Assembly (NCBI GenBank): GCA_027382625.1
Contig: JAJKFJ010020851.1
Coordinates: 62,001 to 126,000, forward strand
Direction of reading: 5' to 3'
Length of the DNA stretch: 64,000 bases
From: Tetmemena sp. SeJ-2015
Taxonomy: Eukaryota > Ciliophora > Spirotrichea > Sporadotrichida > Oxytrichidae
This document shows, in pieces, positions 24,500 through 36,884 of this stretch. The number at the start of each line of letters is the position of its first letter. Position 1 is the stretch's first letter. The notes under the pieces were generated by a model. It saw only the letters and a program-made list of their open reading frames with translations, had not been told where the DNA came from and ran no database searches. The position numbers and the translations under genes are program-made.

Positions 24500-26600
24500 C
24501 CATAGGGAGAATATTGAATGATATGCTTCTGGGCAAGCAGAAGCTTCAGCTTGCTTTTGGATCCATTAAGTTAGAAATTAATTTAGCAAACTATTTTTTA
24601 GTTGTTTTTGGCAATTTCTCAATGATCTATATACGCAGAAACTGAGTTTCCATTCATACCATTTCTTTGACCAATCTAGTGACTGAGTTTTCTCATAATA
24701 TGAGTAATGCTGAAAACAGCGATTAAAGCCTCATATCAACAAACTCATTCAAAAATATTTCATCAGTTGCTAATACTCCAAGTCTTCCACAAAAGTTTTT
24801 AAGGTCTGCGTGCTATGACCTCATTAAATTGGGATATCATTGAGAAAGGCGCATTCTCCTCTTGATATCGTTGGCATCGGAACACTCTGGAAGATTATTA
24901 GTGAAGGTCCTTTATCTATGGTAAAATATCCTGAGAATACATCACAAAGTGAAGAAGACGTTGATCCTAAGAGTGCTGCTTACTCAAATATATATGATAG
25001 ATCTTTATCCTAAGAATACACTAAAGCATCAAAAAGAATAAGGCTCCCTTCTATATTTTTAATATCGATCTAAACACCATTCTATTAAAAGTTTAATTTA
25101 AAAAACAATAACTTCTCAATATTCACATCTCTGCAATGATATTAGGATTATAAGTTTCTCAACCTGTGAAATCATAAGGACAATTAGAGTATCAATGCTA
25201 ATTTCTAGTGCAAGGTAATACCCACTTAGAACACTGGTTTCTCCTATGAACCTGCTTTCTTTAGCAATATTCCCCAGAGCCATAATATATCCCTTTCCCA
25301 GCAAGTTCTATTTCTATCCCAAATTATATTCCTCTTCTATTCTCCGTATCAAGAAGCTTTGGTTCCTTGAGCAAAGCTCTGGATAGTAATATAGATTGAA
25401 TAGAAACTCATTATCGCCGATTGCTATTTCTTAAAATCTTAAGTTTTTTCATTAGGTTACAATTCAATAATTGATCAATTAGATTTATATTTCATATAGT
25501 AAATTAAAAAAAAAAACATTTCAAAAATGGTAAAAGATATTTTAAAAGCTAACATGAGTAAGTAAACCTTTGCTATTTTTACAATAATTATGATTATTAC
25601 TTTAATGAAAAACTAGTAATGTAATAGTAAAGAGTTTTTGGAGCCTAAAGAACTTTTAACGATTCTCTATTTCTCAATTTCTCTATTTTGATTAAAAATG
25701 CGAACAACCATTACCTCAAATTAGCACATTAACTTTGTCATAAAGGTAAAACTTTTATTGGTCATCTCAATATTCTTTACAAGATTAAATTTAGGATTTT
25801 TAGTTACAGGAAGGAGGAACTGCAAAAGTGAAGAGAGGAATATATTAAACAATAGAAGTAGTAGTTCAGAATCGATTGAAGATCAGGTAGAAGTGCATTT
25901 AAAAACTTAGTCAGTATAAATTAAGAAATAAATCTGTAGTAGGATTAATTTGTAATTCTAAATCTTCTAATCGTATTTGAGTCATGATAATTAGATTAAT
26001 GGAATTCTCCGTAATTAACGCTTTGTTAAAGATTTCTATAAGTAAAATCATGGAATTACGTAAATATTAAAAGTATACTCCACAATAACTAGTCATCAAA
26101 TTTAAAGATGCATATGTTATGAGCAAACCGTAGTTCTGTTCAAATAATTAAAACTTCCCTCGCAATAGATGATTCTTAGTAGATAATTATCTTCTTAACA
26201 TTCCTTTTTTCTTGATTATATACTTGAATTAGCATTACACAACTATACTCTAGATACATCTTCCTTTGCCAAACACAATCTAGATATTGCTTAAATGGTA
26301 TATGGATTTATATGCAGAAGCACTTATTTTCTTAGAAATATCCATCAACACTAGTATGTCTCTTATATGTCCCCCTATTTTGGTAAATACTCTAACTTCT
26401 TAATAATCGCCCACCCCCTTAAGAAAATATAAGTTTCCCCAAAAGATCCCCGGCATTCATTTTCTCAAAGAAGCAGGAGATTTTAATCCTGTTCTATTGC
26501 TTTTTGCATAACCTTGATTCTTGTGTATCCTTCTCACTCTCTACTAAGCATTTCACGTCTTCTATATTTGTTCCTTCTTTTGTTTTGGCAAAAAATAAAT
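24500..26600 (-). CDS. Probable cyclic-nucleotide-binding-domain protein, possibly a channel tail
   Basis: Reading down from 26600: KEGTNIEDVKCLVESEKDTQ, then FFEKMNAGDLLGKLIF and a long frame to about 26090. Next comes a segment with FLNALLPDLQSILNYYFY, which resembles the C-linker of cyclic-nucleotide-gated channels. At 25304-25116, 62 codons without a standard stop read MALGNIAKESRFIGETSVLS and GYYLALEISIDTLIVLMISQ. This matches the cyclic-nucleotide-binding pattern of FGE-x-S-x-L followed by a strand and an anchoring helix. A further block reads GYFTIDKGPSLIIFQSVP, then SRGECAFLNDIPI. The plus strand also has a plausible reading at 24530-24850. The domain call is moderate. The channel idea is inference, since no pore or transmembrane block was seen. 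Confidence 0.45.
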
Positions 26601-26661
26601 TAAAATTTTTTTTATTAATTAATGACGAAAATCAATATCCATAAATTGTTATTTTGAGGTG

Positions 26662-26682
26662 TAGGGGTGCCTTTCGCCCCTA
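26662..26682 (+). other. Hairpin, 6-bp G/C stem with 9-nt loop
   Basis: TAGGGG and CCCCTA pair around the loop TGCCTTTCG, in an otherwise AT-rich spacer between divergent genes. It could be part of a small RNA or a chance palindrome. Confidence 0.4.
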
Positions 26683-26796
26683 TATATTGCAGACTACTAC
26701 ACTGGATGTAGAGTATTTTATTTAACGAGTAATCAGAAATATTGAAAATATAAAAGAGTTCTACTAAATAATTTCATCCTAAATAATTCTAGGAGG

Positions 26797-27760
26797 GAAT
26801 TGTCTCAATGGAAATGACTTCGCTTCAATATCGGTGCATGGAAGTATATTTTCCGACTAGAGGCTTAACCCTTTAGCATGGGAAAGTTGTATATACCCAA
26901 TTAAGGTCAGAAAATAATTAGTCTCAGTTATTAATTACATTTGGACTTCTGCTAAACTCCGATAAAAATAAGGTTGCATTTGGCGAGGTTAATGAAGAGA
27001 GCCTCCTCATAGTCATCCTATATAAAATGTAAGCTTGAATACAGTGGCCCTGGACACCTAGAGATTATAATTAAGTCTGGCATTGTAAAGGAAAAAATAG
27101 AAAATGCATAAATTTATTATTTGCTATCTTCACTAAACCTTTAACCTTCAAATATATTGCGACTTTATTTTAAGCATCAGAGTGCATATATATATATCTT
27201 CCAAAATATAGTTTTCAACTTGCTAGTCATCTTGTAAGGCATTTGTGGAGTTCAAATATAAAGTTCTAGCTGGACTGGCCCCTGCAACATGGAAGAATTC
27301 TTTTAGTGCCATCAGAGCTATTGAATCTTCAATAGTAGAAGATAGCATCTCAGCACTCGAAAAAGAGTTTTGAAGACCTCAACAAAATTTATTTCGGTTT
27401 TCCCACTTACAAATACTTCAACCATAATTTAAATGACCCCCTAGATAAAGTGCTTTCGTATAAGAGCAGAATGGAGAACCTTATTTGGTAAAAGGATCAG
27501 ATTTTGCAATATCTTGCTATAACAATAAGAAATGGAAGCAAAGGATTCGATCAATGAGTAGGTGCTAACTAAAATGAAATATAATGAGGCGTACCTATCT
27601 ACAACGACTACTTCACTCCTTGTGGCACCGCACCTGAGAGAGCTTCGAATGCGTGCTCATAAATATTTTATCTTTCACAAAACTAACATCATGCTGGCCA
27701 GTTTAGACTTAAAAAATGGGCTAATGATTAGTAAAATGCAAGAAATAGCTGAATAAAAAT
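26797..27760 (+). CDS. Hypothetical protein, possibly spliced by a 16-nt intron
   Basis: The first block reads LLITFGLLLNSDKNKVAFGE, VNEESLLIVILYK, joining GPGHLEIIIKSGIVKEKIEN across a 16-nt GT-AG segment (27029-27044). After an A/T gap, 27250-27370 reads VEFKYKVLAGLAPATWKNSF, AIRAIESSIVEDSISALEKE. Past TTT-TGA (27368-27373) the best frame moves by one base: EDLNKIYFGFPTYKYFNHNL, LSYKSRMENLIWQKDQILQY. Past CAA-TGA (27552-27557) it moves again into 64 codons with no standard stop, including SLLVAPHLRELRMRAHKYFI. No family was recognised. Confidence 0.5.
27029..27044 (+). other. Candidate 16-nt intron
   Basis: GTAAGCTTGAATACAG starts with GTAAG and ends with CAG. Removing it fuses two coding-like readings in different frames. 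Introns of 15-16 nt are typical of heterotrich ciliates, but here the evidence is only the reading frame. Confidence 0.35.
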
Positions 27761-28126
27761 ATAAATTTATTGACTACTATGGTTTAACTTTCGCTAAATC
27801 GTATAACTCTAAAATTTTATCCATTTAGATTGTTAAACAAATACTATTTTATTCTGATTATTTAATTTAATAATTTATTAAATCATAATATGAATTTTTT
27901 AATTTTAAGAATCGTGAAAGTAATCATTGTATCCTAATCTGTCTGCAATAAGTATAATTCTTTATCATAATGAGCAGATACGGAGGATCTATATAAGGAC
28001 TGTTATTAAATTGCAGCTAGCATAATCAGCGCTACACATTCTCCTTAAGAAACTGGAAATATTTTTATTACCTAATTATATTTTTATTTTTCTCCAGCTT
28101 TAATTTAAGTATCTCTATTCGTTCTA

Positions 28127-29280
28127 ATGTCGAAGTTCTTTCTTTTTCTCCATCAAGAGCTTTCAGCCAAGATCCTACAGAAGATATTTCTTGAAAGTAA
28201 AGAAAGATTCCACCCATCAGAATTTCTAAAGTTAATATGGTACTTCAAAAACAGTTCCTTCAAACTTTTAATGAAGAGAGGAAGTCATCTTAAAATATTC
28301 AACTATATTTTTGTAGTTATTGAGCCGAATACTGATACTGGCAAGTTTTATCTTATTAAGAACTTTCAGTGATTAAATGACTTAAAATTTTGGATATAAT
28401 TTATATTTATTTAATGTTTGTCGAATTTGATTGATAGCAGGCGAGAACACTTAAACATCTTTGACTATCTCAAGTCGCTCCCTTAAGCAACTCAAGTTAA
28501 GATGAAGAAGTGAACCTTCTTAAATAGCTAGGAGAGTTTTCAATTTTTAATTTTGTAGAGCCAGGATACTCTATATTTTAGATTCTCATTTTAGCAGTGG
28601 AAGCCACTTCATGTTTAGCTGTATAACTTAAAAAAGATATATTTTTTTAAAAATGGGAAAGAGCCAAAGTGATTTTAGCTATGTTTATTATCACTTGCAA
28701 AACATTTGAGCTGGCTTAAAGCTATAAAAGCTAACTTGACTTGCCTATCAAGCCTCTCGAAAACTTCTCACTCAAGGAATACTTAATTAACAAATTTTAA
28801 CTGCGTAGAAGAAGCATCCTGGTCATACATGCTTTATTAAATTACATGGTTTCAAATAGGACATAAATTTAAGAATCTTTCCTTTATTGATATCTAATGC
28901 TTGCATAAATAAAAATACAATCTCGTTGACAGTATATACGTGGAGTACTATCATTTCTTGAAATCAGGAAAGTTAAATATGCTACCCCAAAATTCTATTG
29001 ACATACATTTCATAAAAAATAAAAACATTTTTAAATTAAATGCTATCTGTAAAAGAAAAAGGATTGTCGACTTGGAGAAGATTATAAGATTCATGAGTAC
29101 TAGAAAGTTTTAGAAAGAGACTCTAGCTAGGAAATCATGCCAAAAGGAGAGGGCACTCGCTGTAATGAAATGTTTAAGTTTAATCCCCAAATCCGATCTC
29201 AATGTTTTAAAATAGCATCTTATATATCCTGATAACAGGCTTTCAAAAGCCTTCGATAGAATACAGAGGAGATCGAAACA
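28127..29280 (+). CDS. Hypothetical protein MSKFFLFLHQEL and continuation
   Basis: An ATG at 28127 opens 81 codons without any standard stop: MSKFFLFLHQELSAKILQKI, SKERFHPSEFLKLIWYFKNS, LLMKRGSHLKIFNYIFVVIE. TGA at 28370 may be the stop or Trp. Further coding-like blocks follow: HLNIFDYLKSLPQATQVKMK (28450-28510) and short Lys-rich readings to about 29280. Whether these are one gene is unclear. Confidence 0.45.
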
Positions 29281-29289
29281 AAAAATTTA

Positions 29290-30700
29290 AATTTCATTGC
29301 CGATTAATAAGTAATTAGATCTAGATTTAAAAAAAAAATATTAAAATAAAACTTAATTAAAAAATTTAATATGATTTAAAGAACATTTGAACATCTTAAA
29401 TTTCAACTTGAAAAATAAATCAGGAGGATAAAAACATAAATTCAAAAAGGAGAGCAAGATAATGCTGTTTTAATTATAAACAAAGCAAGTCTATTCAATA
29501 ACCGATCTGATTGCCTACAAAAAAACCAAAGATACAAATGTTAAGTAAAGATATTAAATTTCAAGTATCTTAAATTAATTAATAAGATAAATAAAAAAAG
29601 AGCAAGAGAGTCAACAGAAAACATCAAAATTAAATTTTTAAAAAAATCAATAAAGTATATAAGTTATTATTATTACAATCCATATTGGGAACTTAAAATT
29701 GCAAATTTATTATAAAGATGTTACTCTGTTGAATTATATATAATTAAATATAGTCAAAAAATAAATTGAATCTCACAACCTTCTCTCTCATTAAAAAATA
29801 AATGTGATTGAAGCTGATCTCCATTCACCCTCTTTTTACAAATATAATTTAAAATGAAGTCTACCTCCTCTTCCCTTCTTATAGCAATAATAGATAATAA
29901 TTTCATATACGACTCAAATCCTTTATATGTTTTTTTATATCTCTACAACTGACAACTATCTATTTTGCTGAATAAAATTATACATTTCTTATAATCCATT
30001 TACGAGTTGAACAATTTCATGCAAAAGAAGATAAGTTATCTTGAAGGTGCTTCCCTAATCATTATGCTTAGTTATGTATTCAGCTCCAATCTTAACTTAT
30101 TTAAGATTGATTATGCACTTTATATTTGTGCCTTTATTTCCTCAAAAGTGTGTTTTCACAGTGATTTGGAATAGGTTCAAAGTTAATGAGAAGATAATAG
30201 AAAATATATATTATAGTTTTGTTTCCTTCTGATTGTTTACTATTAAATAATTCTTTTCATCTTTATCATTTCAATCAGCTTTAAAGTACGTATCTTATCT
30301 ATTTTAATTTTTTTTAATAATTTTATTTCGACTAATACTTAAGAATAAACTCTTGAAAATTAATCGTTCGTGACTAATAAAATTATCATTTTGGCAGTCT
30401 TCCTTCTTTTGACTAATTTAGTCTCCTCCTTTACTTTGCTCTCTATCTTTTAATTGTATTTCTTTCCCTTCTTATCTTTCTTTAAATTCAATGGAATTAC
30501 TTTAGTCTGCTTGGAGAATTTGATTATTCTGACAATATTGGCTACTTTCAGAAATTTTATTCTAAAATTTATATGGCATCTCTAAACATTTAAATGCTTT
30601 CCATTTTTAGTAACTAAGGTCCCTCTCTTTAAATAGAATTCTTATAATTTCATTCATTATAGAGTCAAAATAAAACTTAAATCATATATACATTTGTTTA
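29290..30700. other. Very AT-rich intergenic stretch
   Basis: The stretch is almost entirely A/T words, with no coding-like frame and no RNA gene or repeat unit recognised. Confidence 0.4.
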
Positions 30701-31306
30701 TCAAAGATACATCCAGAATAGAGGAGTAGTTACTGGAACTGTAATAATCTTAGCGTAAACTTAAGTTGTTTTGAGGCAGAAATTTCTAAAAAGTTTCAAG
30801 GCATAGTAGCGTTGAGTGGTGATGATTTGATTTAAGCATGAGTAGTAGCTGATTCTTACATCAGCATTCCTAATTTTGATAATTTGAGTGATCATATTCC
30901 CGCTGTAACTGAATAATTACTCTAGCTGTCTCCCTTCTTATGGGACTTGAATGAGTGCACATGCTCATAACGACCACGCGAGGAGCCTTGATGCATTGAC
31001 CAGAATAATGTAGTGGATTCAAATAACCTTATCATACTTGAAATTAGTCAAAAACGTAATATCTTTTTCTCATAGTGTTTTAAAATATTGAATGAAGCTG
31101 TGGTAAATAATAAAAATAAATCTTCTCTAATAATATGAATCAGATTCAACTGCTACAGACACAAAAATGCAAGTAAAAACCAACTTTAAGAGTAAAATTT
31201 AGAAAGTAAGTATCCTCTTCAATTTATTGAGAATGAATATAAAGTGTTGCAGTCTACCTAGATTATAGAAGCATCTAATAAGGGATTGTAAAGTATAATT
31301 GCAGGT

Positions 31307-31520
31307 TCTATAAGATCTTGCACTCCAGTTTGAATACCAAGATTCTTGAGTTGAGCTTGAGTCATCCTGCAAACCTTTAGCATGCGGCTAATAAGCTTGT
31401 GAATTATGGTTATTAAGCAATTCCAAATCTGTGAAGGTTGATCGATGTGCTGTTCTCTATTATGTTAACTATCGAAATAATCTTCCATATAAATATCTGT
31501 ATTCTTTATAGTACACACAA
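31307..31520 (+). CDS. Hypothetical coding block
   Basis: One frame of about 70 codons reads KILHSSLNTKILELSLSHPA, ANKLVNYGYQAIPNLWRLID, LFSIMLTIEIIFHINICIL. Codon bias is moderate and the last part is hydrophobic. It is probably one exon of a larger gene. The borders are unknown. Confidence 0.45.
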
Positions 31521-32499
31521 TCTTATATTTAAATTGAACAGCTAAATGTTTAAAGACATGGATTGAAGTATTCTTTCTCAAACTGAATCTTAATAAACTA
31601 GCCTATCTTCCAACTTCACTTCCTCCAAGTTTTATTTTTACTTTTAGCCCCTAATAAACTCCTAGAACCAATGGTGAGCTTACACATGTCAATAAATAAA
31701 AGAGAATCAGTCCAATAAGTCAGGTTGGGAATAGATTAGCGATTTCAGGACCTAAAAGAGAAGATATTCTGGATAAAGTGCAGCCTTAACTATAGCTAAT
31801 ATCTGCTTTGTATGAAAGTTAGTTGAGTGATCTGAGAGTTATGAAGCTTGACGAGGAGTTTAACTTAGCTAGTAAATAAAGAATTGATAGACTAGTTTAT
31901 CTAATTTTGAAGCAAAGTACTGATAATATACTCCACTGTTCGTATTTAACTTTGCAAGATCAAATATATGTTAATGATTATCGCTCCTTCTCTCACCAAT
32001 ATATATATATATAAAATTATAACTCATTGTAAATATTGATGTGGTTTAATTCAAGAAAGGGAAAAGTGAAAGACTTTAGTCTTAAGTAGAATCTAATTTG
32101 TAAAGATTATCGCAAAGAAAATACTCAGAGGAGTGAGTACTATAACATTCATTATATGCAGCTCAAGCGAAGATACTCGAGAATTTTAAGTTTAAAACGA
32201 ATATAAAATTTCTCGCAGAAGTTTGATTTTAATTTCAGTAGTGTGAAAATACACTAATATTTATATAGAGTTCTATATTTTATAAGAGAAGAATTTTACT
32301 TTGCATTTTCTAAAGCTATAAAAGTAGTTGGATTCAAACAAAAAATAAATTCTTAAAAATAGAGTCTCTCAGAAAAGCTATAAAATGAATGTGGCTTATA
32401 AATCGCTTTCTCTTTTTTAATGTTATCCAAGGCATTCATAGTTTTATCTAAACCTGGAATCGAATTTATGATTTCTTAATACTTAAACAAGCAGCTAAA

Positions 32500-33470
32500 C
32501 TTATTCATCAACCTATATAGTATTTTATTTTTTAAAGAGAGGAGCTGAAAGACCATGAATCAACTTCATCGATAAAGTTGCCATAACTTCAAATCTCAAA
32601 TATTTCATCCGACAAATGAAGAACCTAACTAGTGAAGGAAGTCTCAAAGCAAAACCAAGCTTTAAAATTCAATCTTAAAAGAAAAATGTTAATAATTTAT
32701 TTCCTGGAGAGGTATTGAGAATCTACAAAAGTATCTTTAAGTTGAACATACATTAAAATTGAATTTAAAAATTGTTGAGCTTGATTAAGATGAAGAGAAT
32801 GTAATCCAGCTTGAGAAAAGACTTTACAAGAATAGTAATGAAGCTGAGCATAGCTCTTTCTGATTAGATATAGGTATTTAATATTAGAGAAAGGAGAATA
32901 AGAAGATAAGAACTCTCATGCTCATTTTAGAACCTAATCTGATGCATTTAAAGGGCTGATAATCACTGAGGAAAGTGAAGAAGGAAAGGATGCAGCTAAT
33001 ATCCATTCCTGAAAGACTTCAATTTATATATTGGTTTAATTTCTTTCGATTCAATCACTTTAGAGATGAGCAATTTTCTGATACTGATTCTAGAAGCGGA
33101 GCTATAAGAATAGTTATTGTTAACTATGAATTGAAATAAATGGATTTGATTTTCTTCACTTAAAAACTTTGAAGAATAGAGTCATCCTAATTGAGATGGT
33201 TTCATTTCTATAGAATTTGGTGATGATAAAATAAATCAATGAAGATACATCCAGACGAAATGACAACTAATAGATTGGCATTGTCTCCAAATCGCAGAGA
33301 AAGGATACAGATTACCAAGTCTATAAGTTTTCAAGCTAGAACTATAATAACAATTTCACTATTACTAATAACTAATAGAACAAGAGAATGGGCTAGAGAC
33401 TTAACTATATCTTACTTTGGATGAATTTGCTGAAATGTGCAAGCAAGCTCACTCCAACTAAATTATAAAT
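32500..33470 (+). CDS. Possible gene, weakly supported
   Basis: Coding-like fragments occur throughout, for example MKIHPDEMTTNRLALSPNRR (33239, no standard stop for 61 codons) and, in another frame, KDTDYQVYKFSS and LNYILLWMNLLKCASKLTPT. Frames could not be joined with confidence. Confidence 0.3.
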
Positions 33471-33839
33471 AAAAACCATCTCATTCCGAATCAAATGTCT
33501 TAAATCAAATCAATAGTCCATTCTTATTCCCCTCGCTAAGTTGAGAGCTTAACAGATTTATGGAAAAGCTCATTCCAATATTAAAAACAATAAAATCTAT
33601 AGAACTTGGGTAGCTGGCTATTCATTTGAATTATACTTTTTAAAAATACTAGAGATTAAATTGAAAGGTCAAACTTATGATAGAATTAACTTGCTGTCTC
33701 TATTTAAAAACTAAAACCTTTTTGCATTACTTTCTTGAAGTTAATTTTAACTTGAAATTAACAATTTTTTTATTCTAGTGACTTTGTTTAATTTATTCTT
33801 ACAAAGAGTAGACATTCAAAATCTTTAAATCAAATCAAT

Positions 33840-34170
33840 CTCAGAGTTAAGAGTGCTCGCACTGATAAGCATTGTAAAGAACTCAAGTATTCTATTTTCT
33901 TTGCCTAATGGATTGATTCAGAGCTGATCCAACTGCTTTTCAATTCTCTATTATTGAGTCCTCATTCACCAAATAGAAGTTCAGTTTCACCGAAGTCAAG
34001 AAATAGAACTTGTTCTTGTTTGCTCGAGCATTAATAAATAGTCTTATCTGTAAGCAGAATAGAGCTTCCTATTTGGAAATCTAGTTTAAAATAATAGAGA
34101 AAACTCTAGTGCTTAGAATTAAGAAAGCAGAAATGAGTTTATTATGTAAAGATTTCTATGTCAGGTACAA
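33840..34170 (+). CDS. Hypothetical protein block upstream of MMGQTNKKK gene
   Basis: Two overlapping readings have strong coding composition: ARTDKHCKELKYSIFFAQWI and, one base out of register, MDWFRADPTAFQFSIIESSF, TEVKKQNLFLFARALINSLI, LEIQFKIIEKTLVLRIKKAE, SLLCKDFYVRYN. The junction near 33925 has no intron. TGA is read as Trp in MDW. No family was recognised. Confidence 0.55.
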
Positions 34171-34381
34171 TTAAGTTACCAATTAAAGCTATCACCAGAC
34201 AAGTCTTGCCACTTCAGATAATTCAAATAATTTGAGGCAAGAACAAGCAATTCGCTAGTTTAAAAATGTAAACTCAACTGAATTTAATATCCTTTGAATC
34301 TTCACTTTACAATTTTAATGAGTTATATTTTTAGATGCATTGATTTATAGCAATATCTTAGTGTGCTATAAAACTAAAAAA

Positions 34382-35640
34382 ATGATGGGTCAAACTAATA
34401 AAAAAAAACAATTAGAGGAAGTAGCTAAAAAGCATAATATTGACCCTCAAACAACTAGAGCCGACTCTCTTGAGTAAGCAAGCTTGAGAAAATATTACAC
34501 ATTCTTAAATTTTAAATACATTGTGAACGATTACAAGTGAGCTGAGATTTAATTTCATTGGAAGAGTAAATGTCATGGATATTTTAATGAATGGGCCTTT
34601 TAAGCGTGGCCACAGCTGTGTGCCCCTAAATGCAAAGAAAACTCTAATCCAAATCTTATAATTCGTAAGGTCATCATAGTCAGACGAAAAAACCATATGT
34701 TTAAATTAAATCAGCAAACACCATAACTAAAACTATAGAATGACACTAAAGTTATTGACCTAACCATAATTGGGTGACATTGGAGCTCAGATGAAGAGGT
34801 CAGAACCAAGAAGAATATTTCCAAAAGTTATTGAATCCAAAAGCTGGGATACAGGATCGCAGGTATCACCCACTAGTCTATTAAAAGAATACTTAAGTTT
34901 ATATTTATTTATCATAACATAAACTTTTACCTCGTAATAGAATTCAATTATCCAAAGACAGGAAATGGTCTGCCAAATAAATGAGTAATTCTCTTGAGGG
35001 CAGATTCAACAACAGTCATTTAATCAGAGGAGGCTCGAGATTAAGAGCTTGCTGTTCACAAGTTCAAGGTTAGTTTTAGCTTTAGAATTTGAGCTTTGAA
35101 TTTCTTTAACTTATTTTCTTGCTTTTATTAAGATGGATAAAGAGAAGAAACCTTAGATCCAATGTATCAAATTATTTAAAGGAGAAGCATCTCCTACCAG
35201 AATTATCAGTGCCTTCCATTTCATTGACAAATAGTTTAGGAAAATCATTTTTCAGAATAATAAAGAGCTTTGATTTAAGATAAAATGAACCTCCTGAATA
35301 AGGAAGAGTCTATTCATTAGAATGTAGTAAATTTATTCTTGTGGGGTCCAGAGAAAAGAAGTATCAATCAAATTCGCCCTCTAGACTCTTGGAGGGGGTC
35401 AAAGAATTACAGATTTAGGTGGGGCTAGAACCATCTATAAGACCTCTAAAAAGAGTTCAGAAGAAGAGAACAACTAAAGCGATCTTATAGCTCCCGAATC
35501 AACTCACATAAAGTATCTGAAGTGTGGTGCTTCGAATTTGTTTAAAATATCTTTAAGAAAAATACTTATTAAATATCTTCATTGTGTATATAAAAGGCTA
35601 TGAGTTAAAATCCAAGTACCCTTGGACTTAAAGAACTAAA
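34382..35640 (+). CDS. Spliced hypothetical protein MMGQTNKKK; best-supported gene model
   Basis: ATG at 34382 opens MMGQTNKKKQLEEVAKKHNI, and one frame then runs about 230 codons without a break: DSLEQASLRKYYTFLNFKYI, HGYFNEWAFQAWPQLCAPKC, KVIDLTIIGWHWSSDEEVRT, YLVIEFNYPKTGNGLPNKWV, ILLRADSTTVIQSEEARDQE. Four or more TGA codons fall inside and read well as Trp; TAA and TAG read as Gln. A 64-nt intron (35069-35132, GTTAGT to TATTAAG) leads into MDKEKKPQIQCIKLFKGEAS, AFHFIDKQFRKIIFQNNKEL, LGGGQRITDLGGARTIYKTS, ending near 35640. The N-terminus has a Lys/Gln-rich helix. No family was recognised. This gene is the main evidence for the code used here. Confidence 0.75.
35069..35132 (+). other. Candidate 64-nt intron
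   Basis: It starts GTTAGTTTTAG, ends TTTTATTAAG and is T-rich. It separates two long readings in different frames. Confidence 0.5.
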
Positions 35641-35859
35641 GTAATTCAGATGCAATATAAAACTTATGATATCTGAATCTTACAAAGAACCACTAAGAAA
35701 AATGAAAGAATGAATCAGAGTGTGAAAAGCGACAGAGAGTTAAAGACTCTAGAAAGCGAGAATAATCTGTAGTGCAGTTATAACTTGCCTGAAACTCGAG
35801 TAAGAGAGGAGGATGCTAATTTGGGAAGGATTTTTTTCTTTTTATTTAGTTTAAACCAA

Positions 35860-36850
35860 AACTTCAAACCCCATGAAGCTGCGGAAAGAGAAGGAATATG
35901 TGAATAGTCCCTACTTAGACCTTCTCTTCTTATTGAGAAGAAGAGGCTTAACTAGCCCTAGATGCCTTATTCATGGACAAAGATAATATTCTATTATATA
36001 AAATGAAAAAATAAATTTATCAGGCTGAAGAGAATGAAACGCTGGAAGTTTGTAGTGACTCATCACTTTCAAACTAGAATGCCCAACTTTACTATAAAAT
36101 ATATTTTGCAGTTTTATTTTGAAAGAACGCTGCACTAAATAAACACCACTATCACCATTGCTATAATCATAACTAGGCTTTTAACTTTTTTACAAGCCAG
36201 ATAAATATCATTCAGAGAATTCTAAAGAGTCATACAGCTCTTAATTAATTGCAAATCTATTTTCTCATGATGCTAATTTGTTAAACTTGTAGAGATCGCA
36301 TTGTACAATATTAAATTTGGTATATAATAATGAAATGTATAGCAAATTTCTATAGATAAGGGATCCTCAAGTAGTTAGAAGTATTTAAAACACTCTCAGA
36401 AGGTATCAATTGTCATTTAAACAAGCTCCATATAAAAATTTATAATTATTTTTTCTTAATTATTTTTAAATTTGGTTACATGAGTTGAAAACTCTCTCTG
36501 AATGATGTTAATTTAGTTTAAGTAAACTCTTAGATCTTTTAAGAATGCAAGGAGTTCAAAGAGCTTCACATAACTATCCAAAAACTAAGAAATATGCTGG
36601 TATAAATATTTATGTCAATTAGTTATTTACCTATTGAACTTTCCAAATAACTAGCATTAGTTTCAAAAGTCGATGAGTGAAAACACACGGACATCTAAAT
36701 AAATAGCAGCATATCTAAACTTTTCTTAACAGCATGATGGATTCAACTAACGAAGATTAATATCTAAATATCAAAGTATCAAAGGTCTTTAGGTTTAAAT
36801 GTTAAATAAGTTAAGAAAGACATTTTTTTCGTAAAGAGCCAGTCTATGAA
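35860..36850. other. AT-rich stretch, no gene called
   Basis: Only short coding-like fragments are visible. No RNA gene or repeat family was recognised. Confidence 0.25.
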
Positions 36851-36884
36851 TTCATAGCATCAATGTAATAATCAGATACTGATT

